This document shows positions 6,190 to 13,142 of a stretch of 16,894 nucleotides of DNA, one piece after another; position 1 is the stretch's first letter; each line of letters begins with the position of its first letter. Origin of the DNA: an archaeon (lineage in GTDB: Archaea; B1Sed10-29; JAJSAI01); the NCBI GenBank assembly GCA_024274695.1, contig JAJSAI010000003.1:1-16894 (forward strand), in the 5' to 3' direction. Both the position numbers and the translations under genes were made by a program. The notes below the pieces were generated by a model. That model worked only from the letters and a program-made list of their open reading frames with translations, did not search any database and was not told where the DNA came from.

Positions 6190-8316
6190 TCATCCTCCTT
6201 TGTTCGCGGGAATTTCGAACGCTTTCCTCTGCGCGAATTCAGCCTGTTTCCCGTCGTTCCACTGTTGTACTGGTCTTATGTACCCCACGATCCTGGAGTA
6301 CACTTCTGTCCTGGCCCCGCACTCCGGGCACTTGAAGTGTTCTCCTGCGATGTACCCGTGGCTCGGGCACACGCTGAATGTGGGGCTGATCGTGTAGTAC
6401 GGGAGCCTGTAGTTTTCTGCGATCGTCCTCACGAGCTTTTTGGAGGAATCTGGGTTGGGAAGCCTTTCTCCAACGAACACGTGAAGCACTGTTCCTCCAG
6501 TGTACTTGGTCTGCAGTTCGTCCTGCAGTTCCAGGGCCCTGAACAGGTCGCTGGTGGCGTACACTGGGAGCTGGGATGAGTTCGTGTGGTACGGTTCTGC
6601 GCCTTTCTTCCACTCGTTCTCGTTCGCTACTACCAGTTTGGGATAGTATTTCTTGTTCAGTCTGGCGAGCCTGTAGGATGTTCCTTCTGCAGGGGTTGCC
6701 TCGAGGTTGTACATGTTTCCTGTGGCTTCCTGGTAGTCTGCCAGCCTGTCCCTCATGAAGTCAAGTGTCTTTCCAGCGAGTTTTATTGCTTCTTTGTCGG
6801 TCAGGTCTTTTCCTATGAGGTTTAGCATGGCCTCGTTCATGCCCACGAGCCCGATTGTGCTGAAGTGGTTTGACCAGTACTCTCCTGTGGCCTCCTTTAT
6901 CTTCCTCAGGTAGAATTTCGAGTACGGGTACAGTCCTTTCTCGGTGAACCTTTCTATGACCTTCCGTTTTATTTCCAGGGATTTCATGGCAAGGTCCATC
7001 ATGTCCCCTATCATTTCCAGGAACTCGGTCTCGCTCTCGGCAAGGTACCCGTACCTCGGGAGGTTGAGGGTGACGACCCCGATGGATCCTGTGAGGGGGT
7101 CTGCCCCGAACAGGCCTCCCCCTCTTTTTTTGAGCTCTCTCTTGTCAAGCCTTAGTCTGCAGCACATGCTCCTGGCGTCGTCCGGTCTCATGTCAGAATT
7201 AACGAAGTTGGCGAAGTAGGGGATGCCGTACTTTGCGGTCATTTCCCAGAGCGGGTCAAGGTCAGGGTTGTTCCAGTCAAAGTCTTTTGTTATGTTATAA
7301 GTTGGGATGGGGAAGGTGAACGGCCTGCCCTTGGCGTCCCCTTCTATCATGAGTTCTGCGAACGCCTTGTTTATCATGTTCATTTCTTCCTGGTAGTCCC
7401 CGTACGCGGTGTCCAGGAACTTGCCTCCTAGGATTGCGGGAATGTTCTTCAGGTTCTCAGGAGGCTCCAGGTCCATGGTTATGTTGGTGAAGGGAGTCTG
7501 GAATCCCACTCTTGTGGGCACGTTCACGTTGTACAAGAACTCCTGCAGGGCCTGTTTTACCTGCTTGTAGTTCAGGCCGTCTCCCCTGACGAACGGGGCT
7601 AGGAGCGTGTCAAAATTGCTCACGGCCTGGGCGCCTGCTGCTTCTCCTTGCAGGGTGTAAAAGAAGTTGACCAGCTGGCCGAGGGCGCTTCTCAGGTGCT
7701 TGGCGGGCTTGGTTTCAACCTTGCCGGGGACCCCCTTGAACCCTGTTATCAGGAGGTCCTGCAGGTCCCAGCCCACGCAGTAGGCCCCAAGGATGCTTAG
7801 ATCATGAATGTGGAAGTCCCCGGTCTCATGGGCCTTGGCCATTTCCGGGGAGTAAATCTTGTTCAGCCAGTAGTTTTTCACCACGATCCCGGAAATGTGG
7901 AAGTTGAGCCCCTGCAGGGAGAACGTCATGTTGCTGTTTTCTCTGACCCTCCAGTCGTTCTCGTTAATATAGTCGTCTATTATCTTGACGTCCTTGAATA
8001 TCCCCGCGAATTCTCTGATGTTCTGGTGCTGTTTCCGGTAGAGGATGTACGCTTTGGCTAGTAGGGTGTGCCCTGCCTTGACGAGCACGTCTTCCACCAC
8101 GTCCTGGATTTCTTCCACGTCCACTACCCTGCCGGGCGGGTACTTTTGGTTAAGTTCCAGGATCACCTTGTCTGAGAGGGCTTTCGGGTCCTGGTCCCCA
8201 TTAACTGCCTTGACTGCCGCGGCTATCGCGTTGGTTATCCTGTTCTGGTCAAACTCTACTATCTTCCCATCCCTTTTCCGGACAAAATTAACGTGATTCT
8301 CGATCTTTTCTGCCAC
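6190..8316 (-). CDS. nrdD: Anaerobic (class III) ribonucleoside-triphosphate reductase
   Basis: About 709 residues. An N-terminal ATP-cone (VNFVRKRDGKIVEFDQNRI...) is the allosteric domain; the catalytic barrel follows. Near the C-terminus are the Zn site C-x2-H...C-x2-C (CPSH, CPEC) and the glycyl radical motif RIVGY, with Gly about residue 678, then RPVQQWNDGK. It reduces NTPs to dNTPs without oxygen. Start choice: AGGAGGT (minus 8329-8323) lies 6 nt before GTG 8316; ATG 8322 abuts it. An upstream in-frame ATG at 8367 is 25 bp from a TATA box (8389-8396) and could be a leaderless start that adds 17 residues. Homologues usually begin close to the ATP-cone, which favours 8316, with 8367 marking the transcript start. 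Confidence 0.93.
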   Translation of the reverse strand: MAEKIENHVNFVRKRDGKIVEFDQNRITNAIAAAVKAVNGDQDPKALSDKVILELNQKYPPGRVVDVEEIQDVVEDVLVKAGHTLLAKAYILYRKQHQNIREFAGIFKDVKIIDDYINENDWRVRENSNMTFSLQGLNFHISGIVVKNYWLNKIYSPEMAKAHETGDFHIHDLSILGAYCVGWDLQDLLITGFKGVPGKVETKPAKHLRSALGQLVNFFYTLQGEAAGAQAVSNFDTLLAPFVRGDGLNYKQVKQALQEFLYNVNVPTRVGFQTPFTNITMDLEPPENLKNIPAILGGKFLDTAYGDYQEEMNMINKAFAELMIEGDAKGRPFTFPIPTYNITKDFDWNNPDLDPLWEMTAKYGIPYFANFVNSDMRPDDARSMCCRLRLDKRELKKRGGGLFGADPLTGSIGVVTLNLPRYGYLAESETEFLEMIGDMMDLAMKSLEIKRKVIERFTEKGLYPYSKFYLRKIKEATGEYWSNHFSTIGLVGMNEAMLNLIGKDLTDKEAIKLAGKTLDFMRDRLADYQEATGNMYNLEATPAEGTSYRLARLNKKYYPKLVVANENEWKKGAEPYHTNSSQLPVYATSDLFRALELQDELQTKYTGGTVLHVFVGERLPNPDSSKKLVRTIAENYRLPYYTISPTFSVCPSHGYIAGEHFKCPECGARTEVYSRIVGYIRPVQQWNDGKQAEFAQRKAFEIPANKGG

Positions 8317-8388
8317 GAGCATACCTCCTATCAGTTCTTCTAACCAGTCTGGCCCCGGCAGGGGCATAATAGAAAGAGACCTTTAGTT

Positions 8389-8396
8389 CTTATATT
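8389..8396 (-). promoter_or_regulatory. TATA box for nrdD-nrdG
   Basis: Minus-strand AATATAAG, predicting transcription start near 8366. Transcription starting there would give a leader of about 50 nt before the SD-led GTG at 8316. That leader would contain a GCCCC-TGCC-GGGGC hairpin (8352-8365). Confidence 0.55.
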
Positions 8397-8472
8397 CTTC
8401 GGTTAAAACTCCGAACAAAAAAGATTTTGTTGGTTAGAATGCAATAAGTTTGGCTGATTAAGTTCATCACAC

Positions 8473-8534
8473 GCCCTGCCCGCAGGGCCTGGGAAAGGTT
8501 TATAAACGCTTATGGGAAAAGATTATAAACCTTT
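8473..8534. promoter_or_regulatory. gar1-tfb promoter region with inverted repeats
   Basis: It contains a GC hairpin (GCCCTG-CCCG-CAGGGC, 8473-8488), then a perfect 12-bp inverted repeat with arms AAAGGTTTATAA (8494-8505) and TTATAAACCTTT (8523-8534) and a 17-bp spacer. Each arm holds a TATA box. Transcription from either would start around 8529 or 8552, upstream of gar1. The symmetry could bind a dimeric regulator, possibly one acting on TFB expression. Confidence 0.55.
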
Positions 8535-8591
8535 CGCTGTAAACCCTTGCTTTTCCCTTGAGAGGATAAAAAATAGGGGGTGTGTCATCGC

Positions 8592-8813
8592 ATGGGGAAC
8601 ATGAAGAGGATAGGAAGGGCTGTTTCTATTTCTGACGGCAAGCTCGTGGTCAAGACCGAAAGACTCGTTAAGATAGGGAGCGAGGTCTTCGACGACGCGG
8701 GAAGGCACATAGGGACAGTAGTGGACTACTTCGGTCCGACCATGGGACCCTACGTGCTCGTGAGCCCCAAGAAGGATCCTGCTCCTCTGGTGGGCCAAGA
8801 ACTGTACGGATGA
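8592..8813 (+). CDS. gar1: H/ACA ribonucleoprotein subunit Gar1
   Basis: 73 residues from the ATG at 8592, which has GGTG (8579-8582) as SD; an in-frame GTG at 8580 is the alternative. It is a single small beta-barrel: (MKRIGRAVSIS), KLVV, KIGSEVFDDAGRHIGTVVDYFGPTMGPYVLV, the archaeal Gar1 signature. Gar1 joins Cbf5, Nop10 and L7Ae in H/ACA particles that make pseudouridine in rRNA, and it helps position the enzyme and release product. Next to tfb, a common archaeal arrangement, and co-transcribed with it (10-base gap). Confidence 0.9.
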   Translation: MGNMKRIGRAVSISDGKLVVKTERLVKIGSEVFDDAGRHIGTVVDYFGPTMGPYVLVSPKKDPAPLVGQELYG

Positions 8814-8823
8814 AGGTGATTGC

Positions 8824-9594
8824 TTGCCCCGGAAAAAATCGTCCCCGAAAAGCAAGACGAAAACCGCTGCTAAGACCAGGACAGGAAAGAGAGAAAAAGA
8901 GGCAGAACCTGCTCCTGGAAGGCCCGTGTGTCCTGAGTGCGGGAGCACTAGGATAAGAAGGGACTACACCCGGGGAGAAGTGTACTGCGAAAAGTGCGGT
9001 ACCGTGATCGAGGAGAACATCATAGACTCGGGTCCGGAGTGGAGAGCGTTCGACGCTAGCCAGAGAGAAAAGAGGGTCAGGACCGGCGCACCCATAAGAT
9101 ACACTCTTGCTAACAAGGGGCTCTCGACAGAAATAGACATGTACTACAGGGACTTCAGGGGAGTCAAGATAAGCGCAGAGCAGAGAGCTGCAGTAACCAG
9201 GATGAGGAAGTGGCACAAGAGGACCAGCGTCAGCAGCAGCATGGAAAGGAACCTCACAGTGGCCTTGAACGAGCTGGAAAGGATCTCAAGCCTTCTAGGC
9301 CTATCCCCAAACCTCAGGGAAGCGGCAGCGCTCTTGTACCGGAAGGCCGTCTCCAAGGGGCTGATAAGAGGAAGGCTCATAGAATCAGTAGTGGCGGCGG
9401 TCGTGTACATTATATGCAGGCAGTACAACATCCCAAGGACCCTTGACGAGATCGCGGAAGTAAGCGGGATGTCCAAGAAAGAAATAGGGAGAGTCTACCG
9501 GTTCCTGAAGGCTGACCTGGGAATATCCATGCCCTTGACAAACCCAGTCCACTACGTGCCGAGGTTCGCTTCAGAACTAAAGCTGTCCGGGTAA
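8824..9594 (+). CDS. tfb: Transcription initiation factor TFB, N-terminal 256 residues up to an in-frame TAA
   Basis: TTG start with GGTGAT just upstream. A Lys/Arg-rich leader (1-33) precedes the Zn ribbon C36-x2-C39...C55-x2-C58, which recruits RNA polymerase. The B-reader/linker (about 66-115) follows, then the first cyclin fold (about 140-235), which binds TBP and the BRE. The second cyclin fold begins (NPVHYVPRFASELKLSG), but a TAA at 9592-9594 interrupts it. The next codon starts [12 protein letters not shown]..., the normal continuation of TFB in the same frame. In TFBs this position is usually Glu (SGEVQ), so one G-to-T change of GAA would create the stop. Full length would be 332 codons. 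TFB is essential in archaea unless a paralogue exists; this copy is the usual gar1-linked one. Confidence 0.9.
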   Translation: MPRKKSSPKSKTKTAAKTRTGKREKEAEPAPGRPVCPECGSTRIRRDYTRGEVYCEKCGTVIEENIIDSGPEWRAFDASQREKRVRTGAPIRYTLANKGLSTEIDMYYRDFRGVKISAEQRAAVTRMRKWHKRTSVSSSMERNLTVALNELERISSLLGLSPNLREAAALLYRKAVSKGLIRGRLIESVVAAVVYIICRQYNIPRTLDEIAEVSGMSKKEIGRVYRFLKADLGISMPLTNPVHYVPRFASELKLSG

Positions 9595-9822
9595 GTGCAG
9601 GAAAAGGCAATACAGATCCTGGAAGAGGCCATAAAGAAGGGCCTGATCTCGGGAAGAGGGCCTACGGGCGTCGCGGCAGCCGCAGTATACATCGCAGGAG
9701 TGATGATGGGAGAGAGGAGAACACAGAAGGAAGTGGCGGACGTGGCGGGAGTTACAGAAGTCACTATCAGGAACAGGTACAGGGAGCTCAAGGAAAAGCT
9801 CGGTTTAGACATTCCAGCATAA
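9595..9822 (+). pseudogene. tfb: C-terminal part of TFB after the in-frame TAA
   Basis: In the same frame as the upstream part and starting with GTG directly after the TAA. 75 residues complete the second cyclin repeat: a helix [12 protein letters not shown], then [21 protein letters not shown], then [26 protein letters not shown] (the DNA-contacting helix-turn-helix-like part), ending LGLDIPA as TFBs do. No SD precedes the GTG. It could be made by stop-codon readthrough, by termination-reinitiation at the abutting GTG, or not at all. Conservation looks intact, without further stops or indels, which argues against old decay. The true stop at 9820-9822 is also TAA. Confidence 0.8.
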
Positions 9823-9892
9823 CCCTCCAAACCCCTTTTTAAACCAATCCAAGGAAACCTGTTTTTACCACCAGCCAGGGGTTAAGAGAAAG

Positions 9893-9904
9893 TTTTTTAT
9901 ACTC
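9893..9904 (+). promoter_or_regulatory. Strong TATA box in the tfb-metallopeptidase gap
   Basis: TTTTTTATACTC predicts a transcript starting near 9925, about 130 bases before the next gene, which has its own TATA (TTTTTATT, 10022-10029). It therefore suggests a separate short transcript. Confidence 0.5.
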
Positions 9905-9924
9905 TTCCGGGCCCTACTATTATT

Positions 9925-10026
9925 GCCCGACAGGGGAATGGCTGGACTGCGAGTGTACCTCAATACCTGGGGGCAGGGCACGTCCCTGCCCTTTCTGCTC
10001 ATCTTCTCCTGCTGGAAAACGTTTTT
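9925..10026 (+). ncRNA. Candidate short structured RNA
   Basis: It follows a good TATA box and ends near a T-run (10022-10026). The middle forms an 8-bp perfect hairpin (GGGCAGGG 9971-9978, loop CACGT, CCCTGCCC 9984-9991), extendable by G-U pairs. It is not a tRNA and shows no rRNA, SRP or RNase P features I can recognise. A small protein or a processed leader of the next gene is possible. Identity unknown. Confidence 0.3.
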
Positions 10027-10054
10027 ATTGAGCTCGCCCTTCTTCTATCCTTGA

Positions 10055-10822
10055 ATGGGCTTCAGGATAATGGAGAAAGACAAGGAGAAGATTGTTAACG
10101 CGCTCACGAGCAGGATACTCTCTGATTTTGAGAAAGTTGACAAGAAGGCTGCAGAGTACCTGAGGAACCTGCTCCGAGAGGGTAGGGTGTTCTTCGTGCT
10201 CAACCCCAAAACAGAGGTCCTGAAAAGAGAGATACTCCGGACCAGGTACGGGAACATAGTCTCAGAGACCCACGGGCTCACGACCACGTACTACCTGCCA
10301 GGGTCCAGCACTCCCTTGGTCCACTTTATCGCTCTTCCTGAGGAAAGGCTTTTCGAGAAAAGGAACGGGAAAATAATGCTGAAGGTAAAAGGAGTGAGCA
10401 CTCTCGTGCACGAGCTTTCCCACATCATGTACCCTCCTGAAAAGGCTGACAAGATAGTCTCCAGGGTGCTGGGCAGGGACTGGCTCAAGATAGAAGGGGG
10501 TGCTCGTAAAAAGCTGGCCGCAGAGGCGATCGCTGACGTGATCACAGTAGACTTTCTTCTCAGGTACGGTAGAGAAAAAGAAGCGAGAGCATACCTTTCC
10601 GGGAGAAAGCTTACAAAGGGCCTGAGGAAAAAGCTTGTGGAGAACGCGCTCAAGCAGGCCAGAAAAAAAGAAAAGGAGAAGTACGCGGCAAGATGGAGGG
10701 AGTTCATGGCAAGGGCCAGAGAGCCCAAGGTCAAAAGCCCGCGCTTGCTCCCGGGCGGGAGAAAAGAAGGCGCGAAAAGAAAGGCTAAAGCAGGCCTTCT
10801 GAGAAGACTTCTCAGACGCTGA
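10055..10822 (+). CDS. HExxH zinc-metallopeptidase-like protein
   Basis: 255 residues, soluble, with no signal peptide. It has a helical N-terminus (8-42), a beta region, then VSTLVHELSHIMYP with the Zn-binding, catalytic H119-E-x-x-H123, and E157-x-x-x-D161 (AEAIADV), a fit to the third ligand of gluzincins. This suggests an intact metal site. The last 65 residues are very Lys/Arg-rich with Pro, a disordered basic tail that could bind nucleic acid or membrane. A TATA box at 10022-10029 supports the ATG at 10055, about three bases after the predicted transcript start; the ATG at 10070 is the alternative. It lies upstream of the surface protein gene. Family and substrate are unknown. Confidence 0.75.
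   Translation: MGFRIMEKDKEKIVNALTSRILSDFEKVDKKAAEYLRNLLREGRVFFVLNPKTEVLKREILRTRYGNIVSETHGLTTTYYLPGSSTPLVHFIALPEERLFEKRNGKIMLKVKGVSTLVHELSHIMYPPEKADKIVSRVLGRDWLKIEGGARKKLAAEAIADVITVDFLLRYGREKEARAYLSGRKLTKGLRKKLVENALKQARKKEKEKYAARWREFMARAREPKVKSPRLLPGGRKEGAKRKAKAGLLRRLLRR
10798..10816. repeat. Inverted repeat at the end of the metallopeptidase gene
   Basis: Perfect 9-bp arms TCTGAGAAG and CTTCTCAGA around a single A, within the last codons (LLRRLLRR). It may reflect codon repetition or a 3'-end hairpin. Confidence 0.45.
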
Positions 10823-10829
10823 AAATCCT

Positions 10830-10858
10830 GGGAAGCGCCTTCCCCCCTACTTTTTTAT
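10830..10858 (+). terminator. Hairpin plus T-run after the metallopeptidase gene
   Basis: GGGAAG-CGC-CTTCCC (10830-10844) followed by CCCTAC and TTTTTT. This looks like an intrinsic terminator. The T-run (10851-10860, TTTTTTATTT) is also the likely TATA box of the next gene, 28 bp before its ATG. Confidence 0.5.
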
Positions 10859-10883
10859 TTGCTCTAATCCCTTACTAATACTC

Positions 10884-13073
10884 ATGAACAGCACGCTCAA
10901 ACTCTTCTTGGCGCTTTCGCTGGCCATGGCCAACGCGCTCGCGTTCCAGGAGGATTTCTCAAGCTGGAGTCAGGGCACTCCTGCTGGCTGGAGCAAGCCA
11001 TACTACCAGGAAGGAGACTGGAGCCAGTACAACGAGAGCGGACTGTACTACCTGTGGCTCCTGGACAACAGCACAGCCACAGACTATGCATTGATGCATG
11101 ACTTCCCCTACACTCCCAGCGATTCCTTCGTGATCCAAGCGCGGGCCAGGCATCTGGCAGGGTACAAAGGAATAATCTTCATGCTCCCTGATTTCAAGAT
11201 CTCCCTATCATTCCAGGAAATGGAAAACGCAGGGGTTGACGTGAGCAAGTGGCATGAGTACACTGTCGTGTACAACGGGAGCAGTTACAACGTTTACGTG
11301 GACGGGAGAAAACTGAAGACGAAGAACCTGGAAACGCCAATGACCGGGAACCCGGACTACAATGGGAAGATATGGGTATTGTACTCGACCACCTCCGCGG
11401 AATCAGAGGCCCTGATGGACTACATCCTGTGGGAAAAGGCAGAAGACTGGAACGGCCTGTTCCTCGAGCCAGACTGTTCCGCGCAGCCTGACGAGAACGG
11501 GTACGTGAAACTAAGCGCCCGGACGGGCTGGCTTGCTCCAGACGGGAACGTTTACTGCAACAAGGTCAGGGTGACCGCCGCAGGCCAGGATCTCAAGAAA
11601 ACAAGCCCTGAATGTGTGCTCTCGAGGTACGTTTTCCTTCCTGCGGGAGGAGTTGTTGACTTCACGGCATCCTCTGACTCAGGAGGCGAGAAAACCGTCT
11701 CCTGCTATTATCCTCCCTCGCCCGCGAGCTTTTCAGTGGACATCCTGTCCCCCCAGGACGGGGCAGTGCTCCTCCCAGGCCAGGCGAGCGTGAAGGCGTT
11801 CTTGTACCTATCAGGAGAAAAACTCTACTCCGGAACAGCAGTTGTAACGGTCTACGACTCCCAGGGGAACGCGGTAGAGTCAAAAGAGCTTGACAGGAAA
11901 CTCGGGACATTCATAGGCACAGTATCCCTCTCCGAAGGAGAGTACACCCTCACGGTAACAGGAGAGTACGAGGGGCTCTCTGCGAACGCTAGCGTGAGGG
12001 TCACGGTCTCCAGCACTCAGACCAACGCCACCACGCAGCCTGGCGTCACCGCAGGCAATTGGACCGTGGACGTGATAACCCCAAGGCCAAGGGAAATAAG
12101 GCCAGGTATTGTCCCCGTGCAGGTCAAGCTCACTAACCCTGAAGGCTTTAGGACCACCAAACCAGACCTTGAACTGACCGTTTACAGGGACGGGGAAGTG
12201 CAGGAGCAGAAGAAAATGCAGAAGGGCCCGTACACTTACTTCACGACCATCAACGCCACGCTCCCAGGATCCTATTCCTTCGGGTTCACTGTGGTCTCTG
12301 ATGGGGTCACAGTCCAGATTGGCACAACACCAGAAAAAGCAGTCAACGTTACAGGCCCGAGCCCCTACAACGCGACCCCAGGCAAGCTGAGAATAGACAT
12401 TTTCAGCCCCAGGCCTGACGTGTACGCGCTTAATTCCACCATAATGGTCCGGGCCACGGTCTACTACGAGGACCAGATAACAGGAAACGCGAGGGTGAGG
12501 CTCTATTTCATGGGCCAAGAGCACAACATGTCGTACGAGGAAGGAGACTATGTCTACCCCCTTCCACTGCTCGAGGAAGGAGATTACTCCGTCAAGATCT
12601 TCGCGGACTACAACGGGTACACCGCCACCGAGGGAGTGGACTTCCAGGTAAGCAGCCACTACCTCACGATAGAAATCGTGTCACCAAGGGCCCAAGAGTA
12701 CGTTGACCAGGGAGACAAGATCCCCTTGAAGGTCAACGTGTACGACGAGAAGGGAGACCCTGTCATCGGAGCGTTCGTGACAGCAGACCTTGTGGAGGCC
12801 GACGGCCGGACGCACACCTTCCAGTTGTACCAGTCCGCGGCCACCAAGACATACTCCACAGTGTTCTATCCTAACGTGGAAGGAGTCCAGAGGATAACCT
12901 TCACCGCCTCAAAGCCAGGCTACGTGCCCGCGGCAGAAGACTACAAGTTCGAGGTCATCATGAAAGAAAAAGAAGTCCTGCCCGTGGAAGTGGACATCAG
13001 CACAATATACCTGGTGATAGGAATCGTGGCCCTGCTCATACTGATAGCAGCGCTGGTCAAGCTCGTGCTATAG
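10884..13073 (+). CDS. Large type I membrane surface protein with Ig-like repeats
   Basis: 729 residues. The signal peptide (1-20) ends ANALA. Residues about 22-195 are a lectin/LamG-like jelly-roll: EDFSSW...GTPAGW at the start, then KWHEYTVVYNGSSYNVYVDGRKL, the hallmark strand pair of such domains. A Cys-containing region (about 196-275) follows. Then come four Ig-like domains of about 100 residues, each opening with a (V/I)-(D/E)-(I/V)-x-(S/T)-P-(Q/R) strand (FSVDILSPQ, WTVDVITPR, LRIDIFSPR, LTIEIVSPR). A C-terminal membrane helix (about 707-729, ISTIYLVIGIVALLILIAAL) anchors it with almost no cytoplasmic tail. Many N-x-S/T sequons suggest glycosylation. Likely a cell-surface adhesin or carbohydrate-binding protein; the ligand is unknown. 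Confidence 0.85.
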   Translation: MNSTLKLFLALSLAMANALAFQEDFSSWSQGTPAGWSKPYYQEGDWSQYNESGLYYLWLLDNSTATDYALMHDFPYTPSDSFVIQARARHLAGYKGIIFMLPDFKISLSFQEMENAGVDVSKWHEYTVVYNGSSYNVYVDGRKLKTKNLETPMTGNPDYNGKIWVLYSTTSAESEALMDYILWEKAEDWNGLFLEPDCSAQPDENGYVKLSARTGWLAPDGNVYCNKVRVTAAGQDLKKTSPECVLSRYVFLPAGGVVDFTASSDSGGEKTVSCYYPPSPASFSVDILSPQDGAVLLPGQASVKAFLYLSGEKLYSGTAVVTVYDSQGNAVESKELDRKLGTFIGTVSLSEGEYTLTVTGEYEGLSANASVRVTVSSTQTNATTQPGVTAGNWTVDVITPRPREIRPGIVPVQVKLTNPEGFRTTKPDLELTVYRDGEVQEQKKMQKGPYTYFTTINATLPGSYSFGFTVVSDGVTVQIGTTPEKAVNVTGPSPYNATPGKLRIDIFSPRPDVYALNSTIMVRATVYYEDQITGNARVRLYFMGQEHNMSYEEGDYVYPLPLLEEGDYSVKIFADYNGYTATEGVDFQVSSHYLTIEIVSPRAQEYVDQGDKIPLKVNVYDEKGDPVIGAFVTADLVEADGRTHTFQLYQSAATKTYSTVFYPNVEGVQRITFTASKPGYVPAAEDYKFEVIMKEKEVLPVEVDISTIYLVIGIVALLILIAALVKLVL

Positions 13074-13142
13074 AAACAACCTTTTAGCGGTTTATTCTGG
13101 TTGCAAAACCCTTTCATCTCCCTTTAATATCTAGTTCTTTTC

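Noticed and set aside
5782-6579. Long plus-strand open frame opposite nrdG/nrdD
   Set aside because: Shadow of well-supported minus-strand genes; composition and motifs fit only the minus strand.
9592-9600. Intein or intron splitting TFB
   Set aside because: No inserted sequence: only one codon separates the conserved halves.
8824-9822. Reassignment of TAA as a sense codon in this organism
   Set aside because: TAA ends tfb at the canonical C-terminus and also ends the ATPase gene at a plausible end, so it works as a stop.
9925-10026. tRNA or SRP RNA
   Set aside because: No T-loop, acceptor pairing or SRP core motifs visible.
9902-10029. Cys-rich open frame (PTGEWLDCECTS...RPCPFCSS) in the tfb-metallopeptidase gap
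   Set aside because: No ATG, GTG or TTG in a usable position and no SD; the frame is short and may be chance. Kept only as an alternative to the RNA call.
10291-10734. Minus-strand Ser/Leu-rich open frame
   Set aside because: Antisense shadow of the Lys/Arg/Glu-rich metallopeptidase gene.
11880-12659. Minus-strand open frame within the surface protein gene
   Set aside because: The plus strand has a signal peptide, Ig repeats and a membrane anchor; the minus frame is its shadow.
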